Source: Microcella frigidaquae (GTDB taxonomy: Bacteria > Actinomycetota > Actinomycetes > Actinomycetales > Microbacteriaceae). Taken from it: a stretch of 64,000 nucleotides of DNA. The notes below the pieces were generated by a model. The model had not been told where the DNA came from. It saw only the letters and a list, made by a program, of their open reading frames with translations, and did no database searches. Location of the stretch: contig NZ_JACHBS010000001.1 in assembly GCF_014200395.1 (NCBI RefSeq), forward strand, positions 124,001 through 188,000, given 5' to 3'. A program made the position numbers and the translations under genes. Of the stretch, positions 45,338-55,218 are shown in pieces (positions within the stretch are counted from its first letter, which is position 1; each line of letters starts with the position of its first letter).

Positions 45338-47995
45338 GTGCAGACCGCCGACATCCAGCGCCGGTGGCTCGAGTTCTTCGGAACCCGCGGCCACACCGTC
45401 GTGCCCTCCGCCTCGCTCGTCAGCGACGACCCCACCCTCCTCTTCACCGTGGCGGGGATGGTGCCGTTCGTGCCGTACCTCACCGGCGTCGTGCCTGCAC
45501 CGTACCCGCGCGCGACGAGCGTCCAGAAGTGCATCCGCACGAACGACATCGACGAGGTCGGGAAGACCCCGCGGCACGGCACGTTCTTCCAGATGAACGG
45601 CAACTTCTCGTTCGGTGACTACTTCAAGGAGGGGGCGATCTCCTACGCGTGGGAGCTGCTGACCGCGTCGCAGAGCGACGGCGGCCTCGGCTTCCAGGAG
45701 AAGGACCTCTGGGTCACCGTCTACAAGGACGACGACGAGGCGATCGCGCTGTGGAAGAAGATCGCGGGCCTGCCCGACGACCGCATCCAGCGCCTCGACA
45801 TGGACACCAACTACTGGTCGACAGGCCAGCCGGGCCCGGCCGGCCCGTGCTCGGAGATCTTCTTCGACCGCGGCCCCGCCTACGGCGTCGACGGCGGCCC
45901 CGCCACCGACGATGACCGCTACGTCGAGATCTGGAACCTCGTGTTCATGCAGTACCTCCGTGGCGAGGGCACCGGCAAGAACGACTTCGAGATCCTCGGC
46001 GAGCTGCCCAACAAGAACATCGACACCGGCATGGGCATGGAGCGCGTCGCGTTCCTGCTCCAGGGCGTCGAGAACATGTACGAGATCGATCAGGTGCGTC
46101 CGGTGCTGGATGCCGCTGCCGAGCTCTCCGGGCGCCGCTACGGTGCCGACCACGACGACGACGTGCGGATGCGCGTCATCGCCGACCACGTGCGCAGCGG
46201 GCTCATGCTCATGACCGACGGCGTGGCGCCCGGCAACGAGGGGCGGGGCTACATCCTGCGCCGCCTGCTGCGGCGCAGCATCCGCGCGATGCGTCTGCTC
46301 GGCGTCGACGCGCCCACCTTCGAGGTGCTGTTCGCCGCCTCGCGCGACGCGATGAGCGCCGCCTACCCGGAAATCACCGAGAACTACGACCGCGTCTCGC
46401 GCCTTGCGCTCGGCGAGGAGGAGGCCTTCCTCCGCACGCTCGCCGCGGGCACGACGATCCTCGACCTCGCCGTCTCCGACGCGAAGAGCACCGGGTCGGC
46501 CGCTCTCCCGGGCGACACGGTCTTCCAGCTGCACGACACCTTCGGGTTCCCGCTCGATCTGACCCTCGAGATGGCCGAGGAGGCGGGCCTGACCGTCGAC
46601 CGCGGCGAGTTCGACCGGCTCATGGCCGAGCAGCGTGCGCGGGCCAAGGCCGACGCGAAGTCGAAGAAGGGCGCCCTCGCCGACCTCAGCGTCTACGGCG
46701 AGTTCCGGGCCGCGGGCGAGACCGTCTTCCTCGGGTACGACGAGCTCGAGACCGAGACCCGCGTGCTCGGCCTCCTCGTCGGGGGGCAGAGCGTGCCGGT
46801 GGCGCAGGCCGGTGACATCGCCGAGGTGATCCTCGCCGAGACGACCCTGTACGCCGAGTCGGGCGGTCAGGACAGCGACGAGGGCGCCATCGTGGGCAGC
46901 GGTTTCGACCTCGAGGTGCTCGACGTGCAGAAGCCCGTCAAGGGCCTCATCAGCCACACCGTGCAGGTGCGGGCGGGCGAGGTGCACGTCGGCGACGTCG
47001 CACGCACCCAGGTCGACACCCAGTACCGCCGTGCGGCGACGCAGGCGCACTCGGCCACCCACGTCATCCACGCTGCGCTGCGGCAGACGCTGGGCGGTGA
47101 CGCCCACCAGTCCGGTTCGTACAACAAGGCCGGCTACATGCGCCTCGACTTCAGCTGGAACCAGGCTCTCAGCCCGGCGACCCGCAGCGAGATCGAGGAG
47201 ATCAGCAACATCGCGGTGCGCGACAACCTGCCCGTCGAGACCCGCGTCATGGCGCTCGATGAGGCTAAGGCGCTCGGCGCGATGGCCCTCTTCGGTGAGA
47301 AGTACGGCGACACCGTGCGCGTCGTCGACATCGGCGGCCCGTGGTCGCGCGAGTTGTGCGCGGGCACTCACGTCGGAACCTCCGCCGAGATCGGCGTGAT
47401 CAGCCTGGTCAGCGAGTCGTCGGTCGGCTCGACGAACCGCCGCGTCGAGGCGCTCGTCGGGCTCGACGCCTTCCGGGAGTTCGCGGCGGAGCGGGCCCTC
47501 GTGCAGCAGCTGACGAGCAGCCTGAAGACGCCGAAGGACCAGCTCGCCGATCGGATCGCCGAGCTCAGCGCGCAACTGAAGGCCGCCGAGAAGACGATCG
47601 CCCAGTTCGAGGCCGCGCGGCTCACCGAGCGGGTTCCTGCGCTGGTGGCCGCCGCGCGCCCGACCGGGGCGTACACCGTCGTCGCGCAGAACGTCGGCAC
47701 GCTCGGCTCCGCCGATGACGTGCGCACGCTCGCGACGACCGTGCGCGGGCGTCTGGGCGACAGTGCGGCCGTCGTCGTGCTCGCCGCCGAGACCGCCGGC
47801 AAGGCCACGGTCATCATCGCGACGACGCCCGCGGCTCGCGAGGCCGGGGCCAAGGCCGGTGAGCTCGCACGCGCCGCGTCCGCCATCCTCGGCGGCGGTG
47901 GCGGCGGCAAGGACGACCTCGCCCAGGGCGGCGGCCCCGATGCGCAGCGCATTCCCGCGGCGCTCGAGGCCGTGCTCGCCGCCCTCCGGGGCTGA
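45338..47995 (+). CDS. alaS: Alanine--tRNA ligase
   Basis: An 885-residue class II synthetase with the usual order: a catalytic domain (RWLEFFGTRGHTVVPSASL at the start, class II motif 2 in NGNFSFGDYFKEGAI), a tRNA-recognition helical domain, the editing domain with HSATHVIHAALRQ and CAGTHV (zinc-site residues), and a C-terminal C-Ala region with a Gly-rich GGGGGKDDLAQGG DHHA1 motif. The GTG start has a weak SD. ruvX starts two bases after its stop. Confidence 0.97.
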   Translation: MQTADIQRRWLEFFGTRGHTVVPSASLVSDDPTLLFTVAGMVPFVPYLTGVVPAPYPRATSVQKCIRTNDIDEVGKTPRHGTFFQMNGNFSFGDYFKEGAISYAWELLTASQSDGGLGFQEKDLWVTVYKDDDEAIALWKKIAGLPDDRIQRLDMDTNYWSTGQPGPAGPCSEIFFDRGPAYGVDGGPATDDDRYVEIWNLVFMQYLRGEGTGKNDFEILGELPNKNIDTGMGMERVAFLLQGVENMYEIDQVRPVLDAAAELSGRRYGADHDDDVRMRVIADHVRSGLMLMTDGVAPGNEGRGYILRRLLRRSIRAMRLLGVDAPTFEVLFAASRDAMSAAYPEITENYDRVSRLALGEEEAFLRTLAAGTTILDLAVSDAKSTGSAALPGDTVFQLHDTFGFPLDLTLEMAEEAGLTVDRGEFDRLMAEQRARAKADAKSKKGALADLSVYGEFRAAGETVFLGYDELETETRVLGLLVGGQSVPVAQAGDIAEVILAETTLYAESGGQDSDEGAIVGSGFDLEVLDVQKPVKGLISHTVQVRAGEVHVGDVARTQVDTQYRRAATQAHSATHVIHAALRQTLGGDAHQSGSYNKAGYMRLDFSWNQALSPATRSEIEEISNIAVRDNLPVETRVMALDEAKALGAMALFGEKYGDTVRVVDIGGPWSRELCAGTHVGTSAEIGVISLVSESSVGSTNRRVEALVGLDAFREFAAERALVQQLTSSLKTPKDQLADRIAELSAQLKAAEKTIAQFEAARLTERVPALVAAARPTGAYTVVAQNVGTLGSADDVRTLATTVRGRLGDSAAVVVLAAETAGKATVIIATTPAAREAGAKAGELARAASAILGGGGGGKDDLAQGGGPDAQRIPAALEAVLAALRG

Positions 47996-47997
47996 GC

Positions 47998-48468
47998 GTG
48001 CGCCCGGGGGTGCGCCTCGGCGTCGACGTCGGCCGCGTGCGAGTCGGCGTGGCGCGCAGCGACCCCCACGGGATGCTCGCGACCCCGGTCGAGACGCTCG
48101 CCCGGCGCGGCGATGTCGTCGCGGGCATCCGTCGCCTGCTCGACGAGCACGAGGCGGTCGAGCTGATCGTGGGGCTCCCGCTGTCGCTCAGCGGTGGCGA
48201 GACCGCGTCGACCGACGACAGTCGCGCGGTCGCCGAGGCTCTGGCGGCCGCGCTCCCCGTGCCGGTGCGGCTCGTCGACGAGCGCCTCACGACCGTCAGC
48301 GCGGCACGGGGTCTGCGCGAGTCGGGGCGCACGGCGAAGTCCTCGCGCTCCGTGGTCGACCAGGCCGCCGCTGTTATCCTGCTCCAGCACGCCCTCGACC
48401 TCGAGCGCTCGTCCGGGAAACCGCCCGGAGCGCTCGTCGAGCCGCACGAAGGACGACCGCTCGCGTGA
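47998..48468 (+). CDS. ruvX: Holliday junction resolvase-like / pre-16S rRNA nuclease RuvX (YqgF)
   Basis: A 156-residue RNase H-fold protein. The first catalytic Asp is in LGVDVGRVRVGVARSD, a Glu in DEHEAVELIVGLPLSLSG and the last Asp in VVDQAAAVILLQHAL. YqgF trims the 5' end of 16S rRNA in E. coli and may resolve junctions elsewhere. The alaS-ruvX-mltG-aroE order is the usual actinobacterial one. Confidence 0.92.
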   Translation: MRPGVRLGVDVGRVRVGVARSDPHGMLATPVETLARRGDVVAGIRRLLDEHEAVELIVGLPLSLSGGETASTDDSRAVAEALAAALPVPVRLVDERLTTVSAARGLRESGRTAKSSRSVVDQAAAVILLQHALDLERSSGKPPGALVEPHEGRPLA

Positions 48469-49784
48469 CCGAGAACGACGCCTGGGACGCCATCCTCCGC
48501 CCCGACGCCGCGGACGCCGCCGCGCGTCCGGTCGCACCCTCGGCTGCTGCACCGTCGGGTGCCGCGCCGTCGAGCTCGGGTGAAGGCCCTGCCGCACCGC
48601 CCGCGAGCGCCGCCGCCCCGGCCAGCCGTCGCGCCGCGCGTGAGGCCGAGGCGCGGGGCGGACGCTCGCGGCGCGGCGAGCAGGACGGAGCGCCCGCGGA
48701 CGCCGCACCGCGCCGCCGGCGGCGCTGGCCCGCCGTCCTTGCCGGGGTTCTCGCCTTGCTTCTCGGTGTCGGCGGTGCCGGCGCCTGGTGGGTGTGGACG
48801 AACTATGAGGACCAGGTCCGTGAACTCCTGGGCTGGGAGCTGCCGAACGACTACACCGGAACCGGCAACGGAACCGAGGTGCTCGTCACGATCTTCGCGG
48901 GCGAGATCGGGGCCGACGTGGCCGAGTCGCTCGTCGAACAGGGCGTCACGATGACCTTCGACGCCTTCTACGACCTGCTGCTCGCGGACGAGTCGATCCA
49001 GTTCATCCCCGGCACCTACCGGCTGCAGGAGCAGATGTCGGCCCGGGCCGCGCTCGACGCCCTGCTCGACCCGGCCAACAAGGTCGAGCTGAGCGCGACG
49101 GTGCGCGAGGGCCTGCGAGCGGGCGAGGTGATCGAGGCGCTGTCTGCGGGCACGGGCATCCCGCTCGCCGACTACGAGACGGCCATTGCGGACCCGTCGA
49201 TCTACGGGGTCCCCGCCGAGGCGCCGAACATCGAGGGCTACCTGTTCCCGGCGACGTACACCTTCGAGCCGGACACGACGGCGGAGGACCACATCCGCAC
49301 CCTCGTCGACGAGACCTTCGCCCGTCTCGACGCCGCGGGCGTCGCGCCGGAGGACCGCCATCGGGTGCTCACGAAGGCCTCGCTCATCCAGCGCGAGGCG
49401 CGGCTCGCGGACGATTTCTACAAGGTCAGCCGCGTCGTGCAGAACCGCCTGGACGTCGGCTGGCGCCTCGAGCTCGACTCGACCACGCAGTACGGCGCCG
49501 GGGAGAGCGGATCGGTCTGGTCGAGCGGCGACGCCCTCGGCGACGACAACCCGTACAACACCTACGTGATCGAGGGCCTGCCGATCGGGCCGATCGCGGC
49601 ACCGGGAGACCTGGCCATCGACGCCGCACTCAATCCGGTCGACGGCCCCTGGTTCTTCTTCGTCACCGTCAACCTGGCGACGGGCGAGACCCAGTTCTCC
49701 GAGACCCTCGCCGAGCACGAGCAGGGTGTGGCGCGCCTGCGCGAGTGGTGCTCCCAGCCGGACAACGCCGTCTACTGTGCCTAG
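48465..49784 (+). CDS. mltG: Endolytic murein transglycosylase MltG
   Basis: A 439-residue protein that cuts nascent glycan strands and so sets their length. The N-terminal 85 residues are cytoplasmic, Ala/Pro-rich and then basic (RRRRR). A membrane segment covers about 88-113. The YceG domain carries the catalytic Glu in LIQREARLADDFYKV and the ELDSTTQYG and ADPYNTY-like motifs. GTG at 48465 overlaps the ruvX stop by GTGA. Its last codons overlap aroE by eight bases. Confidence 0.92.
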   Translation: MTENDAWDAILRPDAADAAARPVAPSAAAPSGAAPSSSGEGPAAPPASAAAPASRRAAREAEARGGRSRRGEQDGAPADAAPRRRRRWPAVLAGVLALLLGVGGAGAWWVWTNYEDQVRELLGWELPNDYTGTGNGTEVLVTIFAGEIGADVAESLVEQGVTMTFDAFYDLLLADESIQFIPGTYRLQEQMSARAALDALLDPANKVELSATVREGLRAGEVIEALSAGTGIPLADYETAIADPSIYGVPAEAPNIEGYLFPATYTFEPDTTAEDHIRTLVDETFARLDAAGVAPEDRHRVLTKASLIQREARLADDFYKVSRVVQNRLDVGWRLELDSTTQYGAGESGSVWSSGDALGDDNPYNTYVIEGLPIGPIAAPGDLAIDAALNPVDGPWFFFVTVNLATGETQFSETLAEHEQGVARLREWCSQPDNAVYCA

Positions 49785-50613
49785 GCGCCTCGCGGTCGTC
49801 GGAAGCCCGATCGCGCACTCGCTCAGCCCGACGCTCCACGCGGCCGCCTACGCCGCGCTCGGCCTCGATTGGGTGTACGAGCGCCACGAGGTCCGCGAGA
49901 GCGATCTCGCCGGCTTCCTCGACGGGCTCGATCGCGCGTGGCGCGGGCTCTCCGCGACGATGCCGCTGAAGGAGGAGCTGCTGCGGCTCGCCGACGAGTG
50001 GGACGCCCCCGCGGCCCTCACCGGGGCAGCCAACACCGTTCTGCTCGGCGACGACGGCCGCCGCATCGTCCGCAACACCGACGTGGCCGGTATCGAGCGA
50101 TCGCTCCGGGATGCGGGGCTCGAGAGCGCGGACCACGCGGTCATCGCGGGCGCGGGCGCGACGGCCCGGTCGGTGCTGGTCGCCCTCGACGCCCTCGACC
50201 TGCGCTCGGTGACGGTGGCGGTGCGGGAACCCGCCCGGGCGACGGCCTTCCGCGGCCTCGTCGACGAACTGGGGCTGGAGCTCGACATCGTCCGCCTGGG
50301 CGCCCTCGAGCACGTCGTCGACGGCGCCGATGTGGTCGCCTGGACCCTGCCGAACGGGGTTCCCCTGCGTGCCGCGCTGCCGTTCGACGCGCGCTCGACG
50401 GCCGTCGCCCTCGATGTCACGTACCACCCGTGGCCGGGGCCACTGGCGGCCCAGTGGCTCGAGGTCGGCGGGCGGGTCGCCTCCGGCCGCGACATGCTGC
50501 TGCACCAGGCCGTGCGCCAGGTGCGGTTCTTCGTCTCCGGCCAGACCGAGCGGCCGCTCGACGATGAGGCCGCGGTCGAGGCCGCGATGCGCGCGGCACT
50601 CGACGCCGCGTAG
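49777..50613 (+). CDS. aroE: Shikimate dehydrogenase
   Basis: A 278-residue NADPH enzyme reducing 3-dehydroshikimate. The substrate pocket is visible in [13 protein letters not shown] (10-21), the catalytic Lys65 (TMPLKEE) and Asp102 (NTDVAG). The glycine-rich loop is [11 protein letters not shown]. The GTG at 49777 begins inside the last codons of mltG, and the protein then has normal length. It opens the shikimate block. Confidence 0.92.
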   Translation: MPRRLAVVGSPIAHSLSPTLHAAAYAALGLDWVYERHEVRESDLAGFLDGLDRAWRGLSATMPLKEELLRLADEWDAPAALTGAANTVLLGDDGRRIVRNTDVAGIERSLRDAGLESADHAVIAGAGATARSVLVALDALDLRSVTVAVREPARATAFRGLVDELGLELDIVRLGALEHVVDGADVVAWTLPNGVPLRAALPFDARSTAVALDVTYHPWPGPLAAQWLEVGGRVASGRDMLLHQAVRQVRFFVSGQTERPLDDEAAVEAAMRAALDAA

Positions 50614-50677
50614 CCCGCAGGGGTCCGGAGGCGCGGAGCGGGCATCCGGCCCTCGACGCCCATGGGAGGATGGACGC

Positions 50678-51883
50678 ATGCTGCGCTGGTTGACCGCGGG
50701 GGAGTCTCACGGCCCCGAACTGATCGCTGTGCTCGAGGGCCTGCCCGCCGGGGTGCCCGTGCTGCGCGAGGCCATCCAGGCCGACCTGCAGCGCCGCAAG
50801 CTGGGCTACGGCCGCGGCGCGCGCATGAAGTTCGAGCAGGACGAGCTGTCGATCTCGGGCGGCGTGCGCCACGGGGTGAGCATGGGCAGCCCCATCGCCC
50901 TCCGCATCGGCAACACCGAGTGGCCGAAGTGGACCACCGTCATGAGCCCCGACCCGGTCGACCCCGCCGAGTTGAGCGGCGGCCGTGCCGCCCCGCTCAC
51001 GCGCCCGCGTCCGGGCCACGCCGACCTCGTCGGCATGCAGAAGTACGGATTCGACGAGTCGCGCCCGGTGCTCGAGCGTGCCAGCGCCCGCGAGACCGCC
51101 GCCCGGGTCGCTCTGGGCGCCGTCGCCCGCGCGTTCCTCGGCGAGCTGGGCATTCGCCTCGTCGCGCACACGCTCGCCATCGGGCCGGTGCGGGTGCCCG
51201 ACGACGCCCCCCTGCCGCTGCCCGATGACGTCGACCGGCTCGACGCCGATCCGCTGCGCTGCCTGCACCCGGAGACGAGCGCGGCCATGGTCGCCGAGGT
51301 CGATGCCACCCACAAGGACGGTGACACCCTCGGCGGCGTGGTCGAGGTGCTCGCCTACGGCGTGCCTCCGGGGCTCGGCTCTTATGTTCACTGGGACCGC
51401 CGCCTCGACGCGCGCCTCGCCGCCGCGCTCATGGGCATCCAGGCCATCAAGGGCGTCGAGGTCGGAGACGGCTTCGAGACCACGCGGCGCCGCGGGTCGT
51501 CGGCGCACGACGAGCTGGTCGTGGATGACGGGCTCATCGAGCGCCTGAGCGATCGGGCCGGCGGTACCGAGGGTGGCATGTCGACCGGCACCGTGCTGCG
51601 CGTGCGGGCGGGCATGAAGCCGATCGCGACCGTGCCCCACGCTCTGCGCACCGTCGACACCTCGACAGGCGAGGCTGCCCCTGCCCATCACCAGCGCTCC
51701 GACGTGTGCGCGGTGCCCGCCGCCGGTGTCGTCGCCGAGGCCATGGTCGCACTCGTGCTCGCCGAGGCGGTCCTCGAGAAGTTTGGCGGCGACTCCGTGG
51801 CCGAGACCCGGCGCAACCTCGAGGGCTACCTCGCGGCGATCCCGGCGACCCTCACGACGGCGGTCGCCGACGGCCGTGCCTGA
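50678..51883 (+). CDS. aroC: Chorismate synthase
   Basis: A 401-residue FMN-dependent lyase that forms chorismate from EPSP. Family signatures are [18 protein letters not shown] at the N-terminus, [14 protein letters not shown] and the GDSVAE-type C-terminal segment. The ATG at 50678 has GGGAGG ten bases upstream; GAGGAT ending six bases before the ATG could also act as a weak leaderless -10. The aroK start overlaps its end by eight bases. Confidence 0.96.
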   Translation: MLRWLTAGESHGPELIAVLEGLPAGVPVLREAIQADLQRRKLGYGRGARMKFEQDELSISGGVRHGVSMGSPIALRIGNTEWPKWTTVMSPDPVDPAELSGGRAAPLTRPRPGHADLVGMQKYGFDESRPVLERASARETAARVALGAVARAFLGELGIRLVAHTLAIGPVRVPDDAPLPLPDDVDRLDADPLRCLHPETSAAMVAEVDATHKDGDTLGGVVEVLAYGVPPGLGSYVHWDRRLDARLAAALMGIQAIKGVEVGDGFETTRRRGSSAHDELVVDDGLIERLSDRAGGTEGGMSTGTVLRVRAGMKPIATVPHALRTVDTSTGEAAPAHHQRSDVCAVPAAGVVAEAMVALVLAEAVLEKFGGDSVAETRRNLEGYLAAIPATLTTAVADGRA

Positions 51884-52445
51884 GGCCGCGACCCCCGAGG
51901 TTCCGGGGCAGGCGACGACGGATGCGGGCAACCGCCCCCTCGTCGTGCTCATCGGCCCGCCCGCGGCGGGCAAGACCCGCACCGGCAAGCGGGTGGCGCG
52001 CGCCCTCGCCGTGCCTTTCATCGACACCGACCGCGTGATCGCGGCCGAGCACGGGCCGATCCCCGCGATCTTCGCCGAGCGGGGCGAGGCCGCCTTCCGT
52101 GCGCTCGAGGCCGATGCCGTCGATGCGGCCCTGCGGCAGCGGGCCGTCGTGGCCCTGGGCGGCGGCGCCGTGATGACGCCCTCCGTGGCCGCGGCGCTGC
52201 GGGGGCATCCCGTGGTGCTGCTCACCGTCAGCGCGGAGGCCGCGGCCGACCGGCTCGACGCCGAGAGCCGCCCGCTCGTGCGCGACGGCATCGGCGCCTG
52301 GGAGTCGCTCGTCGCGCAGCGGATGCCGACCTACACCGCCCTGGCGACGGCGGCCTGGGACACCTCGTCCCAGCCGCTCGACCGCGTCGCCGCTGAGATC
52401 GCCGAGTGGGCGCGTGACCGCGCCGCCGCGGCAGGAGGATCATGA
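51876..52445 (+). CDS. aroK: Shikimate kinase
   Basis: A 189-residue P-loop kinase phosphorylating shikimate. Walker A is [13 protein letters not shown]; the usual GxxGxGKST is altered to end in KT. Shikimate contacts are DTDRVI, the Arg of GEAAFRALE and the GGGAV loop. The lid is in [12 protein letters not shown] at 51876 overlapping the aroC stop gives the right N-terminal length; the frame to 51726 lies in aroC. Confidence 0.92.
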   Translation: MPEAATPEVPGQATTDAGNRPLVVLIGPPAAGKTRTGKRVARALAVPFIDTDRVIAAEHGPIPAIFAERGEAAFRALEADAVDAALRQRAVVALGGGAVMTPSVAAALRGHPVVLLTVSAEAAADRLDAESRPLVRDGIGAWESLVAQRMPTYTALATAAWDTSSQPLDRVAAEIAEWARDRAAAAGGS

Positions 52446-53542
52446 CCAGCCAGCCCGACCGTCCCGACCGCGACGTGACCGTCATCCCCGTGACCGGAGG
52501 ATCGCCCTACGAGGTGCGGGTCGGCCGCGGCCTCGTCGCCGAGATCGGCGCGGCCCTGCCCCCTGCTGCGGCCAAGGTGCTCGTGATCCACGCGCCGCCC
52601 CTGGCGGAGCAGGCTGAGGCGCTCCGCGAGCGGCTCTCCGGCCGGGTCGAGGTACTGCTCGCCGAGGTGCCCGATGCCGAGGGCGCGAAGCGCGTCGAGG
52701 TCGCCGCCTTCTGCTGGCAGATCATGGGCCAGACCGACTTCACCCGCACGGATGCCGTGATCGGCCTGGGCGGGGGAGCGACCACCGACCTCGCGGGCTT
52801 CGTCGCCGCGACCTGGCTGCGCGGGGTCGCCGTGATCCAGGTTCCGACCACCGTGCTCGGCATGGTCGATGCCGCCGTCGGAGGCAAGACCGGCATCAAC
52901 ACCGCCGAGGGCAAGAACCTGGTCGGCGCCTTCTGGGCTCCGCACGCCGTCATCGTCGACCTCGACCTGCTCGACGGGCTGCCGCAGAACGAGCTGCTTG
53001 CCGGCATGGCCGAGGTCGTCAAGTGCGGTTTCATCGCCGACGAGCGCATCCTCGAGTTGCTCGAGGCCGACGTGCGGGTCGCGACCGACCGCACCAGCGA
53101 CGTGTTCCGCGAGCTGGTCGAACGCAGCATCCGCGTCAAGGCGACCGTCGTCAGTGACGACTTCACCGAGCAGGGGCAGCGCGAGATCCTGAACTACGGC
53201 CACACGCTCGGGCACGCCATCGAGCACGCCGAGCGGTACCGCTGGCGGCACGGCGCGGCCATCGCGATCGGCATGGTCTTCGCCGCCGAGCTCTCGCACC
53301 TCGCCGGCAGCCTGGCGAGCGAGCAGGTCGACCGCACCCGGCATATCCTCGCCTCCCTCACCCTTCCGACCAGCTACCCGCTGGGCCGCTGGAAGACCCT
53401 GCTCGCGACGATGCAGCGCGACAAGAAGGCACGCGCCGGCATGCTGCGCTTCATCGTGCTCGACGGGGTCGGCCGCCCGCGCGTGCTCAACGGCACGGAC
53501 GAGTCAATGCTGTTCGCCGCCTACCAGGAGGTCGGCTCGTGA
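52442..53542 (+). CDS. aroB: 3-dehydroquinate synthase
   Basis: A 366-residue NAD-dependent enzyme making 3-dehydroquinate from DAHP. Visible are the nucleotide-binding GGGATTDLAGFVAATWLRG, the VPTTVLGMVDAAVGGKTG segment, and metal ligands Glu and His in KCGFIAD and GHTLGHAIEH. ATG overlaps the aroK stop (ATGA), so kinase and synthase are coupled. Confidence 0.96.
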   Translation: MTSQPDRPDRDVTVIPVTGGSPYEVRVGRGLVAEIGAALPPAAAKVLVIHAPPLAEQAEALRERLSGRVEVLLAEVPDAEGAKRVEVAAFCWQIMGQTDFTRTDAVIGLGGGATTDLAGFVAATWLRGVAVIQVPTTVLGMVDAAVGGKTGINTAEGKNLVGAFWAPHAVIVDLDLLDGLPQNELLAGMAEVVKCGFIADERILELLEADVRVATDRTSDVFRELVERSIRVKATVVSDDFTEQGQREILNYGHTLGHAIEHAERYRWRHGAAIAIGMVFAAELSHLAGSLASEQVDRTRHILASLTLPTSYPLGRWKTLLATMQRDKKARAGMLRFIVLDGVGRPRVLNGTDESMLFAAYQEVGS

Positions 53543-53552
53543 GCCGCGCCGG

Positions 53553-53558
53553 TAGGGT
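53553..53558 (+). promoter_or_regulatory. -10 box (TAGGGT) of aroQ, leaderless type
   Basis: TAGGGT, in the short gap after aroB, ends six bases before the aroQ ATG at 53565. The last shikimate gene of the block may thus have its own promoter. Confidence 0.55.
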
Positions 53559-53564
53559 GACGGC

Positions 53565-54005
53565 ATGACCGCCGCCACCCGGGTGCTCGTTCTCAACGGG
53601 CCGAACCTGAACCGCCTCGGCACGCGCGAGCCCGAGATCTACGGCACCGCGACGCTCGCCGAGCTGCACGCCGAGCTCCGTGGCCTGGCCGAGGGCGTCG
53701 AGATCGACCTGCGACAGTCCAACGACGAGGCCGAGCTCATCGGCTGGCTCCACGACGCGGTGGATGCCCGCACGCCGGTGATCCTGAACCCCGCCGCGTT
53801 CACCCACTACAGCTACGCCCTGCGCGACGCGGTCGCCCTGGTCACCGAGGCGGGCATCCCGGTGATCGAGGTGCATCTGTCGAACCCGCACGCGCGCGAG
53901 GAGTTCCGGCACACGAGCGTGATCTCCGGCGTCGCGACGGGCGTCATCGCCGGGTTCGGCTTCGGCTCGTACCGGCTCGCTCTGGTGCACCTTCTCGCCC
54001 GGTAG
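53565..54005 (+). CDS. aroQ: Type II 3-dehydroquinate dehydratase
   Basis: A 146-residue dodecameric-type dehydroquinase. The family motif [16 protein letters not shown] carries the flexible-loop Arg and the catalytic Tyr. [15 protein letters not shown] and the catalytic His in [16 protein letters not shown] complete the site. Together with aroE, aroC, aroK and aroB it supplies five of the seven shikimate steps; aroA and aroF/G are elsewhere. Confidence 0.96.
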   Translation: MTAATRVLVLNGPNLNRLGTREPEIYGTATLAELHAELRGLAEGVEIDLRQSNDEAELIGWLHDAVDARTPVILNPAAFTHYSYALRDAVALVTEAGIPVIEVHLSNPHAREEFRHTSVISGVATGVIAGFGFGSYRLALVHLLAR

Positions 54006-54027
54006 GGGAGTCGGCGCGGCCCTCGGC

Positions 54028-54033
54028 TAGACT
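54028..54033 (+). promoter_or_regulatory. -10 box (TAGACT) of efp
   Basis: TAGACT lies 70 bases before the efp ATG, giving a leader of about 63 bases with a poor SD (GACCGAAAC). Confidence 0.45.
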
Positions 54034-54103
54034 GGCCCGTCGGCGCGACGCGCCCACCTGCGACCTGCACCACGACCCCGACGCGAACGGACCGAAACCC
54101 GCC

Positions 54104-54667
54104 ATGGCGACCACGAACGACATCAAGAACGGCAGCGTGCTGAACCTCGACGGCCAGCTCTGGAACGTCATCGAGTTCCAGCACGTCAAGCCCGGCAAGG
54201 GCGGCGCGTTCGTGCGCACCAAGCTGAAGAACGTCACCTCGGGCAAGGTCGTCGACAAGACCTTCAACGCCGGCACGAAGGTCGACTTCGCCACTGTCGA
54301 CCGTCGTGACTACCAGTACCTGTACCAGGACGGCGCAGACTACGTCTTCATGGACACCACCGACTACGACCAGGTGACCGTGCCGGCCTCGGTCGTCGGC
54401 GACGCCGCGAACTTCATGCTCGAGAACCAGATCGTCACGATCGCCATGAACGAGGGTGTCGCTCTGTACCTCGACATGCCCGCCTCGGTCGTGCTGGAGG
54501 TCACCTACACCGAGCCGGGCCTCCAGGGCGATCGCTCGACCGGCGGCACCAAGCCGGCCACGCTCGAGACCGGCTACGAGATCCAGGTGCCGCTCTTCCT
54601 CGAGACCGGCACCCGGGTCAAGGTCGACACCCGCTCGGGCGACTACCTGGGCCGCGTCACCGACTAG
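54104..54667 (+). CDS. efp: Translation elongation factor P
   Basis: A 187-residue tRNA-shaped factor that relieves ribosome stalling at polyproline. The tip loop reads [10 protein letters not shown] with Lys32, the form that in actinobacteria works without modification; no epmA or epmB is near. Three beta domains are complete and end [14 protein letters not shown]. nusB begins on the last base of its stop codon. Confidence 0.97.
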   Translation: MATTNDIKNGSVLNLDGQLWNVIEFQHVKPGKGGAFVRTKLKNVTSGKVVDKTFNAGTKVDFATVDRRDYQYLYQDGADYVFMDTTDYDQVTVPASVVGDAANFMLENQIVTIAMNEGVALYLDMPASVVLEVTYTEPGLQGDRSTGGTKPATLETGYEIQVPLFLETGTRVKVDTRSGDYLGRVTD

Positions 54668-55083
54668 TGAGCGCCCGCAGCAAGGCCCGCAAGCGGGCCC
54701 TCGACATGCTGTACATCGCCGACGTGCGCCAGGTGCCGCTGAGCACCGTGCTCGACGAGGAGTCGCGACGCGCCGCGGCGCAGCCGCAGCGCTCGTCGAG
54801 CTGGCCGTACGCCGAGCAGATCGTGCAGGGGGTCGAGGCCGCGCAGGGCGCGATCGACGCCCTCATCGAGCAGCACGCGGTCGGCTGGACCCTCGCTCGG
54901 ATGCCCGTCGTGGACCGCGCGATCCTCCGCCTCGCCACCTGGGAGCTCCGTGAGAACGCCGAGGTGCCCACGGCGGTCGTGATCGCCGAGGCGATGGAGC
55001 TCGCCAGCGTGCTCTCCACCGACGACAGCGCCCCGTTCGTCAACGGCGTGCTCGGATCGATCGCCGCCGAGCTCCGCGCCTGA
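54667..55083 (+). CDS. nusB: Transcription antitermination protein NusB
   Basis: A 138-residue all-helical protein that binds boxA RNA with NusE and keeps RNA polymerase going through rRNA operons. It starts MSARSKARKRALDMLYIADVR and has the core WTLARMPVVDRAILRLATWEL. The GTG shares one base with the efp stop (TAGTG). efp-nusB adjacency is common in actinobacteria. Confidence 0.95.
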   Translation: MSARSKARKRALDMLYIADVRQVPLSTVLDEESRRAAAQPQRSSSWPYAEQIVQGVEAAQGAIDALIEQHAVGWTLARMPVVDRAILRLATWELRENAEVPTAVVIAEAMELASVLSTDDSAPFVNGVLGSIAAELRA

Positions 55084-55160
55084 TACCAGCGCCCGATCCC
55101 CGTGCCTGACCACCGCCATCGGGGCACCGTGACGTCCGTGTGACGTTCTGTTTCACTCCG

Positions 55161-55180
55161 TGTCGTCGCGTGTCGACGCG
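55161..55180. promoter_or_regulatory. Tandem decamer repeat upstream of the ABC transporter promoter
   Basis: TGTCGTCGCG and TGTCGACGCG lie head to tail, differing at one base. The second also forms the palindrome CGCGT-gtcg-ACGCG (55167-55180). The repeats end four bases before a TTGGAG -35-like element, a typical operator position. Confidence 0.45.
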
Positions 55181-55183
55181 GTT

Positions 55184-55212
55184 TGGAGCGGCCCGCGGAG
55201 GCCTCCTACGGT
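55184..55212 (+). promoter_or_regulatory. Promoter of the ABC importer operon, leaderless type
   Basis: TTGGAG (about 55183-55188) and TACGGT (55207-55212) are about 18 bases apart. TACGGT ends six bases before the ATG at 55219. Confidence 0.6.
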
Positions 55213-55218
55213 GGCGTC

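Noticed and set aside
45320..47575. A 751-codon minus-strand frame across alaS
   Set aside because: Antisense shadow of alaS, which is certain from its motifs.
55084..55125. A terminator after nusB
   Set aside because: The GATCCCCGTGCC and GGGGCAC segments pair only poorly, so I do not call it.
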